Below, piece after piece: positions 43,392-56,271 of a DNA stretch of 64,000 nt. This stretch comes from Hypoxylon rubiginosum (taxonomy: Eukaryota > Ascomycota > Sordariomycetes > Xylariales > Hypoxylaceae): positions 248,001 to 312,000 of the forward strand of contig CADCXA010000019.1 of NCBI GenBank assembly GCA_902806565.1. The letters are read 5' to 3'. The position numbers were made by a program, and so were the translations under genes. How positions within the stretch are numbered: position 1 is the first letter of the stretch; each line of letters opens with the position of its first letter. Under the pieces are notes generated by a model that was given only the letters and a program-made list of their open reading frames with translations, made no database searches and had not been told where the DNA came from.

Positions 43392-44672
43392 ATGGCAAGC
43401 CCAAAGGTCAGCGAGGCGCTGGCCCAGATCCAGTCGTCTCCAGATCAGCCTGCTGCTTTCGAGAGCCTGCTCGACAATCTGAATTCCATATCTACCCCCG
43501 AAGACATCGCCAACGACCTGAGAGCCATATTCAACGCCGCCTTCAACTCCTCCGCCGTTGGAATCGTCGCCCAACGCGCCGTTCTCGACAAGTACGTGGG
43601 AGTCCTACGGGGCATTAACAATGCCGACCTGTGGGTAGAACTAGGCATGCACGCCCTCGCCACCGTCGAGCCCTCCTCCTCGACCGGCCAGGCAGGCACG
43701 TTCCCGGACCAGGCCGCCGCGCTGCGCGAGCTCGTGGCCGACGGCCAAGAGGCCAACGAGGACCACGACGAGGCGGCGCTGACCCTGGCCGGGATCCCGC
43801 TGGATAGCTCCCAGCGGCGCGTCACGGCCGAGGACCGCGTGCGCGTCTGGGTCCGCATCGTGCGCAACTACCTCGAGGTCGACAACACCACCGCCGCCGA
43901 GACGTACCTCAACAAGCTCAAGAACATCATCTACCAAGTCACCGACCCCACCCTCAACCTCCACTTCCGCCTCTCCCAGGCCCGCATCCGGGACGCCAAG
44001 CGCGAGTTCCTCTCCGCCAGCCAGGCCTACCACGAGATCAGCCTCTCCCCCGCCATATCCGAGGAGGAGCGCCTGCACACCCTCAGCATGGCCGTGAAAT
44101 GCGCCATCCTCGCCCCCGCCGGGCCCCTGCGCAGCAGGGCCCTCGGCCGCCTGTTCAAGGACGAGCGGTCCCCGCACCTCGACGAGTTCGGCATGCTGGA
44201 GCGGATGTTCTTCGACCGCCTGCTGGCGCCGTCCGAGGTCGACAAGTTCGCGCGCGGCCTCGCGCCGCACCAGCTCGCCCTCACGGCCGACGGGTCCACG
44301 GTGCTCGCGCGCGCCGTCGTCGAGCACAACCTGCTCGCCGTCTCGCGGCTCTACCTCAACGTCGACTTCGCCTCCCTCGCCTCCGTTTTAGGTTCTCTCG
44401 ACCCGGCCAAGGCCGAGGACACGACGGCCCGCATGATCGAGCAGGGCCGCCTCGTGGGCCGCATCGACCAGATCGAGGGCGTCGTCTACTTCGAGGCCGG
44501 CGAGGAGGCATCGGGCGAGAAGGGCAGCGGGCGCGCCGACGGCGCCTCGGTCGGCCGCGAGATGCGCCGCTGGGACGCGAACGTCCAGGCGCTCGCCGAG
44601 GAGGTCGAGAACGTGACCAACGCCCTCCAGCGCGAGTTTCCCGACTTCGTGGCGGCGAACTTGGTGGTATGA
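43392..44672 (+). CDS. csn4: COP9 signalosome subunit 4
   Basis: Intronless, 426 residues. The helical-repeat N-terminal half (1-220) with YLEVDNTTAAETYLNKLKNII and RIRDAKREFLSASQAYHEIS leads into a PCI domain (about 220-370), ending with a winged-helix part: LAPHQLALTADGSTVLARAVVEHN in two neighbouring pieces, then IDQIEGVVYFE at 358-368. This order and these motifs are specific to Csn4 rather than to proteasome-lid or eIF3 relatives. The COP9 complex removes NEDD8 from cullins; in Aspergillus and Neurospora it controls development, secondary metabolism and the circadian clock. High third-position GC from about 43650 onward creates long antisense frames. Converges with the SGNH hydrolase gene. 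Confidence 0.93.
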   Translation: MASPKVSEALAQIQSSPDQPAAFESLLDNLNSISTPEDIANDLRAIFNAAFNSSAVGIVAQRAVLDKYVGVLRGINNADLWVELGMHALATVEPSSSTGQAGTFPDQAAALRELVADGQEANEDHDEAALTLAGIPLDSSQRRVTAEDRVRVWVRIVRNYLEVDNTTAAETYLNKLKNIIYQVTDPTLNLHFRLSQARIRDAKREFLSASQAYHEISLSPAISEEERLHTLSMAVKCAILAPAGPLRSRALGRLFKDERSPHLDEFGMLERMFFDRLLAPSEVDKFARGLAPHQLALTADGSTVLARAVVEHNLLAVSRLYLNVDFASLASVLGSLDPAKAEDTTARMIEQGRLVGRIDQIEGVVYFEAGEEASGEKGSGRADGASVGREMRRWDANVQALAEEVENVTNALQREFPDFVAANLVV

Positions 44673-44973
44673 GAGAAAAGGAAGAAAGAAAGGGGGTGAG
44701 TGGGTGTAAACGGGACGAGGCAAGAAAAAAACACTACTGGCAGTTGGTCATATTGGAGAAAATGATATTTGATTTACTATTGGCGTTTAGGGATGATAAT
44801 GCATAAGCAGGCGTCAAGGATCAAAGACACATTCTACTAAAGGAGTAGGGGGGCAAATTACTGGAGTTCCGAAGAGAGAGCAGACCATCCTTCGACGAAG
44901 ATAGACTACCTATTTATGAATGAACGATTTGAGAGACATCGCACATTTCTATTTATTAAGTTTCTATAGGTGT
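44673..44973. other. Convergent 3' ends of CSN4 and the SGNH gene
   Basis: Three hundred bases shared by two 3' UTRs, purine-rich at the left and A/T-rich at the right. No other feature. Confidence 0.5.
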
Positions 44974-46188
44974 CTAATCCAGGTCGCTCTTGCGGACAAT
45001 AATGTAGCCTTGGCTCAGCAGCCGCGGGTTCCCGCGCTCCTCCTCGAATATCATGTCCTCGATGGCCTTCCGCTGCCGCGGGTCCGACGCGATGCTGCTG
45101 ATCTCGGTCTCCTGCGCGTCGGCCAGCTTCATGATGCGGATCAGCTCCTCGGCCACCTTCTCGCCCATCAGGTCGTAGCCGGCGGCCGATAGGTGCACGC
45201 CGTCCATTTCCCAGTACTTGGCCCTGTCTTCGGGCGCCATGTCGTGGTACGGCAAGGCGCTGTTTAGATCGAAGGAGAAGCTATGGCGGGGCGGATGTTA
45301 GTATGTCCCCGACCTTTGTGTGAGCTAGGGGAACCGAGTGGAGTTGGATATATTTCTCTTTGCCCCCATAAGGGGTAATAAGAAGGTATTGTTCGTCCAG
45401 ATAAATAGTGACAAGAATGTAAAGTTCACTTACAAGAATGGTTTCTTATATTCCTTAATAGCCTTATTCACCGCGTCCCGTCGCTCCTTGAGATTATACA
45501 GTCGGGATTTGGTGTCTGGTATCGTCAAGGCAAGCACCTTACCGCCCTTGGATAGCGGGATCTCCCAAGTCCGCTCCAGGCCGGTAATGATATCGCTTGT
45601 CGGTCTATCCCAACCGAGGTCGCTAGATAGAGTATTTAGTTGACGATACTCTTTTTACCAAGTCATAAAAATAATGGCCACTTGGGTTGGGATGAAGGAG
45701 GTAAGAAAAAAGCTACCTACTTCGTCCCACCTAGCACGATAGTCCAGTCATAAGGTTCTCTTTTCCCTGATGAGAGAGCAACAGTCAGCAAGTCGATCAG
45801 CGTTGATTACATAGTTTAGACGTGTAAAGAGAGACAGAAGTTTTTGGGGAGGGGGCAATATAAAAAGGGGAAAGGATAATATTTAAAGACGAATTATCAT
45901 CTAGTGAAACGTGAAACTCCCGGGTTCCCAATTCGCGTCGTAGGTATATAAGAAAAGAAGCGACTCACAATTAGCTCGCATGCGGTCGATATATGAGCCT
46001 CTAGTAACCAAGTCCCCCGGCACGCCGTCGACCTCGTACTCGACACAGCTAAAGAGGTGATCCCGGAAGGCGTCCTCGAGCTTCTCCTTCAGCTTCGCGG
46101 CGTACGGCTGGCCCGCCGGATACCCGGCCGTCAGCGAGTCGCCGAAGCAGAGGATGCTGAGCGGGGTCTTGGACATGCGGGCTGCCAT
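44974..46188 (-). CDS. SGNH/GDSL-type hydrolase
   Basis: Four exons on the minus strand: 46188-45969, 45766-45721, 45622-45434, 45280-44974; 253 residues. Exon 2 is only 46 bases and completes block III. Block I FGDSLTAGY carries the nucleophile Ser18, block III GGTNDL has Asn89, and block V DGVHLSAAGY supplies Asp178 and His181, so the catalytic triad is complete. Block II glycine lies near VPGD (57-59). No signal peptide when the ATG at 46188 is used, so probably intracellular; a second ATG four codons later is possible. Such enzymes hydrolyse esters of lipids, acyl groups or sugars; the substrate cannot be told. The start is chosen because the longer open frame upstream begins at GTG in a GA-repeat leader. 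Confidence 0.85.
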
Positions 46189-47206
46189 TTCTTTTTCTAA
46201 TATCGTTGTAGCGAGAGAGAGAGAGAGGAAAGAGAAGCGGGCGAGGTTGATGTGGTGGTGGTGGAATGTGAGGTATAAGCAGATGGGCGAAGCGAAGACG
46301 AGCACCTGCGAGGGTCACGAGCTCGGGTGACGGAGGGAGGGAAAGGGAAGGGGCCCGCTCTCGAACACCTTAACGCATGTGCCCGAATCGTGGTGAATGT
46401 ATAGAAGGTACCTAAGGCAGTCAAGAAACAAAAGCTTGGGTAATTTTTCTGCCAAATCAAAACTTGAGGGTGAAAATAAGGAAAAAATTAGGGTATGAAA
46501 CAAACTTAGAGGAGCCGTAGATGAGGCTGAACTCTATGAATGATGGATGTTATCCAAGACGGTGCACCTGTTGCGTCAGTCACATGCCCCTCCTCCAAGC
46601 ATCCTAGGCGGCAGCTACGATAAGCTCCTGGACCATGTGGGGTGAGTTGCGATAAGGCACTCAGCCGGCGAGCCATCTTCAGCCCTGCGAAGCCAAGTGG
46701 AGATCCCTCAGTCCCCTCGCTAACTACATAAAGATTAGTGCTTTGCTAACATCAACTCATTACGTGTATGCCCCTGAAGCCCCCTGAACGATGCTTTTAC
46801 AAACTCTTGCAAATATGTACAAGTCAGCAACGAACACTTCTCTGAATAATGACGTGGATACTATAGTAGTAGTAGTACTTGTTTGAAATCCTTTTTGTAT
46901 GCCATTTTATGCTAACGTAGCTACTAAATCCACCCTAGGAAGACCGTAAGAAAAAGGATGCAATGCTTGCAATGCAACAAGGCGAGTACCTGAGACTCAT
47001 GCAATGCTTCTACCATATAGCTTCATCATTTACTAACAAGATGCACATTAGTCCTGTCCTTGTTCGTTCCCGCCCATTCCCAACGAATAGCCACCTCCTG
47101 GAGACCCCGCTACCGAAAAACCCTTGGTAGAAACCGACAGTCCAGCCGGTCATAATCTATTTCATCCCGGCGTATTACACAAAATCTAATTCATAAGCCC
47201 CCCTTT
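46189..47206. other. SGNH leader/promoter and CAF120 3' region
   Basis: One kb between two minus-strand genes. A GA run at about 46213-46227 lies in the SGNH leader. A TAG triplet run is near 46866-46880. No gene seen. Confidence 0.5.
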
Positions 47207-50200
47207 TTAGAATGCCTGCCCGTGCTGCCCGTGCTGTCCGTGGTAGGGATACGAACTTTGCCCTTGCCCTCGCCCTCCTGGTGGTGGCGGACTCTGTGCT
47301 GTGGGGTACTGTGGGGTTGAGGGATACTGTGGTGGCGACATCTGCCCCTGAGGATGCATGCCTTGTGGATGCATACCCTGTGGATGCATACCCTGTGGAT
47401 GCATACCCTGTGGTTGAATGCCCTGAGGATTGAAACGGGGATCGAAGTTACCGGGAGGCGGAGAGCGAAAACCCGTCCCGGGCGGCGCCCATCCCCCTTG
47501 CTGCTCGAAAGATAACGGACTAGGGCTTCCGTAGCTACCATAGTTGGGCGACTGAGGTACACTTCCACGGCCCATGTTTGAATACATGCCAGCAGGAGGC
47601 GGAAGACCAGGCGACGGCAAAGGTTGCTGATACTGTTGGAAAGCTTGCTGTTGCTGCCGCTGGTTGATGGCGTGCTGGGCCGCTTGACTACTCCAACCTT
47701 GCTTCATCTGTTGTTTCTCCCGCTCTCTGGCTTCAATGGCGCCCACTAGTCCTCCACTTGCTGGCGGCGGGTTCTTATTTCCAGCCATGTTGATTAACGG
47801 AGAACCCGTCACCCGCGCTACGTGTTCTTGCTCGCGAGCTGATAAGTGCAATTCACTACCACCTTGGCCCCCGAGAACAGCACCAGCACCCCGAGAACCT
47901 GGGCGCTGAAGCAGTTCGCCAGCCCCGCGTGAGCTTGGTCGTTGAAGTAGCTCTCCAGCTCCTCGAGAACCCGGTCGCTGCAGGAGATCTTGCGAACTGT
48001 TCCGGGAGTGTGCAGTACCAATGTAATCTTGACCTTGACCTCGGCTTAAAGGAGGTGTCGGAGTACCCACTCTAAACCCAGTGAGGGTATTTCCTGATGA
48101 TTGTCTCTGATGCGCATAGAGTGGCGTGGCAGCCGCTACGGCAGCTCTCTGCTGAACATACTCTTCAGGTGAGATGCCCTGAGTTGCGGGGCCGCTGGAT
48201 CCAGGAGTCAACACAGCCGGCTGCCAAATGACACTTCGCCGCACTGTGTCATCCGATTCCTGCCGGTTATGCCCGTTGTCAACGCCAGGGGACCTGCGCG
48301 GCCCTGCGGGTGCCGGTGAATAGGAACGAGGGGCCGGCGAGAATGATGTTGGTGGAGGATTTCCAGGCGTAGGCGTCTTTGTGCGAGGTGCTGCTGCTGC
48401 TGCTCCATAGTTCATAGTCGGGCCAAAATCTATACTTGGAATATCAAAGCTAGGCCCAGAAGCTTGCGAGGGCGATTCATCAATATTCCCTGTGGTTCGA
48501 AGAACGCCTGCTCTTGGCCGCTCTCGCTCGCCAGAAGACGCCGTATCAGTTGACGGGCGTGAACTTGCATAGTCCGGACTATCTGTTGATGCAGAGTCAT
48601 CATAACGGCTGCTAGAATGGCTTTGACTGGTGTCCTGCCGTTGTAAACCGGAATTTGGTGGGGCTCTGGGTCCCGTGTTAAGAGGGCGGATCTGGCCCAA
48701 TCCAGCCACGTCGATACGATTACCTGTAAGGCTACCGCTGCTTACTGAGGGAGACTGCGGAGTCACATCGCCACGACCCTGTCGGTGTTGTAAGCTGTCG
48801 GTACGAGCTGGGAGCGGCTTTCTAGAAATGGATGGAGACGTGTTAAGCGGTGGCAAGGGTTTCCGATTAGGAGGTCCGCCGGGACCTGGTGGTCCCTGGG
48901 GGGGATAGCCTCTGTACATATTCTCGTTGGGCGGATAGTTTGGTTGACCACGACCTGGAGGAGGCATATTCGGGGGAGGGCGACCGCGGCCTCTGCCGGG
49001 AGGGGGCATACCATAGGGAGGTCCTCGCTGTCCTGGTTGTCCTGGAGGCATGTTAGGAGGCATGTTGCCTGGCGGAGGCCCATATCCAGGCGGAGGGGGA
49101 GGCCGGTTTCCAGACGCGGTACCGGGTCGTGAAGTCGGGGTTTTCGGTCGCGAGCCCGGGCCTGGGGCTGGTCCTGGGCTCGGGCCACGTGGACCAGAAG
49201 GAGGGGGGCTCATAGTCTGATTCAGCGGCGATCTCGATCGTGCACCGGCGGGGCCCATCGGAGGGGGTGGCAACCCCGGAGAGAGCGACGGGTTATCCCT
49301 TAAAACTTCACGAGACCCGGCATTAGCAGACATCCCAGCATTGGTGGCGTGAGTATGTACCGGAGGTTGTGGACCAGGTTGGTCGGATCCCTGTGGAGGA
49401 TGTCCACGGCGCTCATCGCTGCTCCTTTCTTTGTCCCATGCTTCCTGACCTACGGGGACGCCGCCGGCTTTAGCAAGTTGCGCAAGTGTAGTCATGGACA
49501 AACGACTATTCGCGCGACGCATTTCGGGGGAATGGTACGGTCGAGTCGTGGGGACGTGTCCTGGTGCGTGAGAGAAGCTAGGAGGTTGAGATACCGGCTC
49601 CGGAGTCTGCATTCTTCGCATTCCATCGAAGTCGCGAATAGGCGTGTCTGTTCGCTCTTCGTCAGAGCTCACGCGTTCTGGAGTTGCTGCCAGGTCGTTT
49701 ATGAATGCGCGTGGTACGTTAGGCCCTCGTATGGAAGACGCTGGGCTTGACGCATAGGAGCTGTCTTGGTGAGGAGGCGGCATAGGAGGGACTGGCCCAG
49801 ACACGTTGGGATCTGACGCATTACGGGAGTGGCCAGACCTATTTCCAGCCATTGCAGAAGGGTCTCGTTCTCGGTCCACTGGAGGGGCCGAGTCGGTCCT
49901 TGGGGCAGGTCTACTAGTAAGCGACATAGAACGAGATGTACGGACAGAGGGAGGTGCGTCCTCGGCAAAGCCGACACGGGGTTTCGAAGATCCACCAGCA
50001 GCGGGACCGAAGCTGAGGCGCTTGCTATGTCCCTTAGTCTGACTTGAACTAGCGCTTCCTCCGTCTTCCATGGCGTTCATGCGTGTGCCCGTCAACTCTT
50101 TGAGCTTTTTTCTCCATTCTAGCTCGTTCCAACTCGAACTGCCTTCAGTCAAGATTAGTCCCGAGACGTCTAGAATTTCTAAATAACCATAACGCTTGTG

Positions 50201-51736
50201 CTTGGGCATCGCAAACATGAGCGATCTCGAGTCTAGCACGCTTGCGACCAATCTTCCCGGGCGGCCATATAGGCCAAAGGTGTCCCAAGTCGGAAATAAG
50301 AATCTCAGCATCATCTCAAAGCCGCTGACAGCTGGATGAACTTCGGGCATGATAAACACGAAACCCTCACTCGAAGAGGGCGGGTCAGAGTGGATAGTAA
50401 TATTTCCTTCGATCTTGACTAATGTCGAAGCGTCAATGAGGGACTTGGCCTGTGGATAAAGGGCATACGCGGAGTAGGCATCGCTGATGGTTGCTATTGG
50501 CAGCATTTTCTTATGCTTCTTCCCGTCCTTTCTGGTATCATAGAATTTGATGTCTCCCTTCAGCAGTGGAGCATGAGAGCGATCGTACGGAGACTTTTTC
50601 TTGTGTTCCTTCTGTGCCTTTTGGAACTCCTTCTCGTCGGGTGGCGAAATGACACACCAACAGCGCCTCCACGGCACGCCAGCCCCGAATCGGACTCTAA
50701 CCCATTGGTCCATAGGCGTGCGGGCTCTTTCCATAATGACTCCGATGTTGTTCAATGTTTTTCCCTTGCCCGCAATCAGAGCGCCGGTATACGCCTCCTG
50801 AAGAGTCGAATGCTCGAACATGGCAAGTCGGATGCCGGCGGTCCACTGGATGAGGGAGTGGCGAGAGTTGAAGTGCAACAAATATCGATTCCGCCCTGCC
50901 GTAGATATGCTGAGGATGTTCTGCAAAGCTTGCTCATCATTCGATCTTGTGGGTAACGACTCGATCTAGAACATATTAGTCTTCATTCCAGCATTCTAAC
51001 AGTGAATCCTTTATGGTCTCTTATATCCGTCGGTATTCGTACCATCTTGATAGAAGCATCCGTCAAGTTAATGAACTTGGGTAGAACTTCTCCATCTTCC
51101 CCCGCCGCATCCAATTCGGCAGCATCCCATAGGGACAATACGGTTCCGACTAGCTGGGCGAAGCATTCCGTCCAAGTCCGGTCCGGGTTCGGCTTCCCCT
51201 CTATGAATAGTTAGGCATTGAACCACAGCCAATTCGAATTGAATAACGGTGCACTCACGAGTATTTTGATCGTCCAATTTTAGAAAATAGCCTTCCTGAT
51301 ATAATTTGTTGCCGTGGCTATTGAGAAATGTGAAAATCGGTTGGAGTTCCGGTATCGTGTCTTGGTTTACATCCATGAGGGGCGGTTGATAGGCCTGCAC
51401 CATAGACAGCGGCCTCGACGTACTACGACTTCTGGTTCTGCGGTGGGTATCGCTGGATATGGGAGAGTCGGCTACGGGCGAGCTGTCATGGTTGACTCGT
51501 GCTGGAGAGGCCGGAATGGGAGTCGAGACGGCGCGAGATCTTGTTCGAGTACGAAAACTGCCGACGTTGATAATATTGTGGCTGCTTTTGCCCGGAGTAT
51601 CGAAATCCGGTTTGCCGGTGATTAGAGAGATCCGTTTGCTTGGCGGTGACGAAGGCAAGTTTTCAGGCGAAGTACCGTAGATGTTTTTCGGGTCGCCGTT
51701 CAATTGTGACTGGTGAGAGCCGGAGAATGAGGACAT
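47207..51736 (-). CDS. caf120: CAF120-like PH-domain protein (CCR4-NOT associated)
   Basis: Exons 51736-51259, 51200-51043 and 50965-47207; 1464 residues. A Ser-rich N-terminus (1-140) is followed by a split PH domain (about 150-262: YQEGYFLKL ... TWTECFAQLVGTVLSLWD ... NRYLLHFNSRHSLIQWTAGIRLA). A conserved second region follows (about 275-510: GVIMERARTPMDQWVRVRF, GVPWRRCWCVI, HKRYGYLEILDVSGLI). These two parts define the Caf120/Skg3 family, known in yeast as CCR4-NOT-associated or bud-site proteins. The remaining 950 residues are disordered, Pro/Gly/Ser/Gln-rich. They include a Pro-Pro-Gly block (about 790-900), three 12-residue RPGSRGAGELLQ units and five GMHPQ-type units near the end. The open frame is continuous, so no further intron is needed. 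Confidence 0.88.
47353..47427 (-). repeat. Five 15-base units coding GMHPQ repeats in CAF120
   Basis: The plus-strand unit GATGCATACCCTGTG is exact in the three central copies (47368-47412) and diverged in the flanking two. It codes a five-residue repeat in the disordered tail. Confidence 0.9.
47876..47985 (-). repeat. Three 36-base units coding RPGSRGAGELLQ in CAF120
   Basis: Three in-frame 12-residue repeats, with the third diverged to RPGSRGAGAVLG. Boundaries are approximate. Confidence 0.75.
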
Positions 51737-54700
51737 AAACGAAAGGACTTTTGGGGTTAAGGAGGATAAGTTAGCATGAGCGTGCACCAGCGGATAATTG
51801 CATTTAATGTGAAAGGAGAAGAAAGCGAGGAGTAAGTATCGGGATTGGGTAAAGGGAACACGGGGAAACGATTGGTCAAAATGTCCGTTATGCTTCTGTC
51901 GGGTCTAAAAAATAGTAATAAGAATAGCGGGCGCAATTGCGGCCTTGGCCTTAGTGACGCAGCAATGCTTAAAATGTAAATTGCATTACGACAGATCAGA
52001 GCCAGCAACAAGTATACAATCCAACTTGAATGTTTCCAACTGAGTGAATATATGAAAATAAATTCAGTCCACGGCATGGAAATAATCCACAGAACCCGGC
52101 AACGCGGCACAACTTTCGGTGTGCACCAACCGAATCCAGGGACAGGGTTGGTCAGGTCTCTTTTTTTTTTCTTTCTTTGTGATGTGGAATATGCAGATAT
52201 GTCGGTCGATATGATTATGTCGCCGATACTAATCTTGCCAGCACACTTTGCTGGGCCCAGGACTCAGGGACTCAGGGTTGCCGCTGGCAGTAGGGTGTGA
52301 CAATGGCCATGGTATTTTGTATTGGTGAATTATACGTTTGGTTCGACATAGCATATGCTGGTGCAAGGTATTGCGACACATGAATGGTACCTTGTTCAAG
52401 GGTACAATTCGGTAGACTCCTGAAGAGATCCTCCAGTTCTGGTGAAAGGCGATGAAAAAGCAAGCAGTAGGGAAACGACGACATATGGAAAAGGTATATC
52501 ACTAACCGCGATTCCGAGCCATGGTTGACTAGCCCAAGCAACTCTTAATAGAACAATAGCAAGATCGAGAGTTTCTTATTCCATCAGACGATATGTTCAG
52601 ACGTTTTTCTCTGGGCTGGACAACTTTAACCTAGGCAAAGGGCAGGGGGTGACCACAAGGGAAATTTAGCTGATCTCGATTCTTAAGCTGCGACGATTTC
52701 GGTTATTAGTGAGTAGGCTATTCACAGTAGCCGCTTGAAGTTGAAGATATTATAATTCGTCGAGGGGTTCGAGAAGAACAACAAATAAGAAAGAAAAAAA
52801 ATATTAATCTAAGCCGAGGGAACAAATGACGGAGAAGAAAACCAGACAGTCGAAATTCGGACTGTCTCGCAGCAGGGTGGGCGGGTACGCGGGTTTTGTA
52901 GCTCGGGACTTAAAGGGTCTCCACGCGATACGAATTTGTGGAATGCGAGGGAAGGGTAGAGTCTCGGAACCCCGTATAATATGTATGAGTCGCTATCCTG
53001 CGACGGAGATCAGGTGGCCGGGCCTTGTCTTTCAGCTTGCAGTCAGGCAGTTTACCCCCAGCAGCCCCAGATGGTAGATGGCCCTACTTATGTGTGTAGT
53101 ACAAGGAAAATCGATTTCGACCCAAGGGATGATATTAAAGCTCTGTGGAAGCTAGGTCAAGAGTCCACATCATTCACCTGAGCTTCGTAGGAATGGGAAG
53201 CAAGCGAGGTGGGAATAGATGTCGTTCGAGGCGTTTACTGATGTGCGGAAGCGCCGGACAACTCGATATAATTATCCCGTGTCCTTGCGGGAGTCCTATG
53301 TGTGTACGTATGTAGTATGTATGTCAGGGCTGGGCGTTCAGATGTCGTTAGATTGGTGGCCTCAGGATCTCGAGAAATGGCGTCAAGGAAATTCTCCAAA
53401 TAATATCAAATTTGTTTTATCTTTACAGATTTGATTGTACACGTAGATATTTCAAGAAAGCACTCATAAATGTCTCTCTATCTACAACTACTGTCAACAT
53501 ACATAATGTCAACGTACATAGTAGGCGAGCATAAAAGAAAGTTGATGACAAAAAAACAAAGGATGACGGAACAGGGGCATACGTCAGTTTGCAAGATGTA
53601 GCCGTGGGACGATGGCTGGTAGCCTGTAGGTAATGGTAATGGTAACTTCATATTGATGGGGCACTCCTTAGTATGATTCGGAGATACCGCCTTTTGGTTT
53701 TAGTCGCTACACATAGCCTAGTATGCCTAGTATATTCGTACTACTGCGGGCTGGCACTGGCAGGCTGGTAAGTTGGAATATGAATAGCTACGGTGGCAGG
53801 GTGGTGCTGTGGTGCTGTGGTGATGGGTGACAGCCGGCTGCGGGCTACGGTCAGAGGCCGCTTCGTACATACATACATGCATAACGTCCCTTGAGGTTGT
53901 ACTGTAGATACTGTACGGAGATGGTTAAGGCATGCATGTGTCGATCCAACCCGCAGCAGCAAACTGCCTTGGGGGCATACTGATGATTGACAGCTCGGCC
54001 CAATACGAAGCGTTATTTTCCACAGATCTGCCTACTTTACACCTGCCAGGGGCACTCAAGATGGTACATAATAGAGAACAACAGTACTGTTGTACGAGAT
54101 TGATAGATGAGTTCAGATGAGTTTCTTTCACAAGTACCTACCATAGTAAGCAAGCCGCCAGGAACCACGGTCCTCGGCGATAGAAACGATTGGCCAAAAG
54201 GGAGAAAGACCCGGATGCGACGGATACCTAACCAGCTAACCTGCTAACCTCCATGTGTGGATATGTTATGTCAGTATGTATGACCAGCCTCGACTTTTTT
54301 ATTTATTCTTTGGTTAGAATACACGCTCAGCATCAAGATGGGCTAGGCATGTCTCACCGGAGGATTCCACGAGACTTGACGTGGCATAGCTGTGAGTAAA
54401 TTTTTGTATCCTTGACATGTAGGATCTGCACGCGCCCGAGTTGTATCGCAGCGGTTCGACATTGTAGGGTAAGAGACCAGTTATGAAACGTACCTTGACC
54501 ACAAGATATAACATTTCGACAGGCGCTTGGTTGATGACTGGTTACATGACCACCAGTTACCATTCAGCCCAGCCCATTCAACCAGCCAGGCGCCGCTTCG
54601 CAACGGCCAAGTTTCAACAGACGCGAATAGAGGCATGGCCTGTCATTCCATTCACCCGCCGTACACACGCCTAGTCTTGTGCTGAATCCCTAAACCCTGT

Positions 54701-56271
54701 TCGAGCTGGTGAGATCGAACTGCGCCGCCGAATTACCGCATGTTACCGCATGGCCTAGCCGCCTTGCAGGTCGTACCCCAGTGACAGATCACAGGGGAAC
54801 CCCCAACGTTCTTCTCGGGTTTCGTCTTAACCACCGACTTCTTCGCATCCATAGCGCCGACAATAAAAGGGGGGCACAGCATCCTCTGCCTTCGATTCCG
54901 TGGTTGAACACGACACGGATGGAATACATAGTAGGTTACCGAGCTGGTTTACTCCAATAGCTAAGCCCCCACGACGCGCGTTTTTGTCAAGAATTGTGAT
55001 CTTTACGGGAGTTCCTTAATACAGTATTGATATTATATTAACTCGCTGACTCGGTATATTTTTTATGTATGTATAATGGAAAGAAGACAACTAGATAGGA
55101 AAAGAAGTGCAAACCTCTAACCCCCAACCCCGACACCTACGTCATAACTACTCTTAATATGTAGGTATTTGCTAAAGGTCTACCTAGATGCTTCAACCAA
55201 CATCAGTCCTCACGTTGAATTTTAATATTTTACCAGCTTACTGGAAATTGGCCAGACTACCTAGTTGGCAATCAAATTCATGTAGATGAGCAATGAGGGA
55301 GCATCAGATTACAGGGCTTTCGTCACGTCACTAAAACATCTGGGTGCATAACATATGTTAGTAGACCTACTATATATATGTACTATCTGCTGTTAATGAT
55401 GTCCGTCCACAGATGATGATCCATGATCGTCCCGAATTCAAGCCTTCTTGCCTTGAAAAAATAGCTTGATTTTAGCGTCCCTCGCAGCTTATGATCGCTC
55501 ATCCGTCACACAATGACCGTCCATTCTGCCAAGACGACTATTGGCCGGCCTTGCCATAATCTTGCAGTAAATACGCGTATCCGTATCGTGCATGGCAAAC
55601 TACTAACGGCAGCCGAATAGCCGGATCGTAGCCTCGCAAGTCCGGTCAGGAGAAACTTATCTAAGATTCCATTGACATGGAAATATAAAAATTAGTTTCT
55701 TTCTCAATTTGCAATCCGGCATTTCATCTTGTTGAAAGCCAACGAGGCCTCATACCTAATACTTAACCTTATTATTAGTAGTATGAGAATATTAGTATGA
55801 GTGATGCATGTAAGGCGGTAGGGGCCGTAACTTAGATATATTTTCTCTCATGTAGTACCACCCACCCAAGGCATGTAACCGAATGTGATGTCATCGCAAT
55901 TCTAATAAAAGCCCAATGCGTCTTGATTTCCGACTTCCGAGTCCCAAGCCCCCGGGTTATTATTGGGCTTTCACGTGTAGGATTGGCTCTGCAGTCAATT
56001 TAAATCAGAGTGGCATTCTGCGATAAGCGACGGGAAGCTAAACTGACCAGCCTTAAATCACCTAGGCAGCTTTGCTTATCGGAGTGTCGGCGGCGTGATA
56101 GACCGTTCAGACCGTTCAGCAGCTAAGCAAGTCGCAAGTCGCAGGTCGCAGGTCCGCTCTAGCTCCGATTAACAAGCGTAGCGCATTTTAATCCAAGTCG
56201 TATCTATCAACGACATTTCTTGCAGCCAACCAAGCCCCCTTAAGGTCCATGGTTAGACCTCATTCGTGGGC
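51737..56271. other. 4.5 kb intergenic region between divergent CAF120 and PTC7-like genes
   Basis: No open frame here is gene-like. The left kilobase should be the CAF120 promoter. A T-tract lies near 52160. Repeats include TGGTGCTG units at about 53800-53823 and TACATACATAC near 53868. The segment 55000-55800 is A/T-rich. At 56101-56154 there are short direct repeats (GACCGTTCA twice, AGTCGCA-like several times) just upstream of the PTC7-like gene. No transposon ends were found. Confidence 0.5.

Noticed and set aside
43641..44327. 228-codon antisense frame over CSN4
   Set aside because: It is a by-product of high third-position GC in the CSN4 coding sequence; its translation is Gly/Glu/Val-rich and meaningless.
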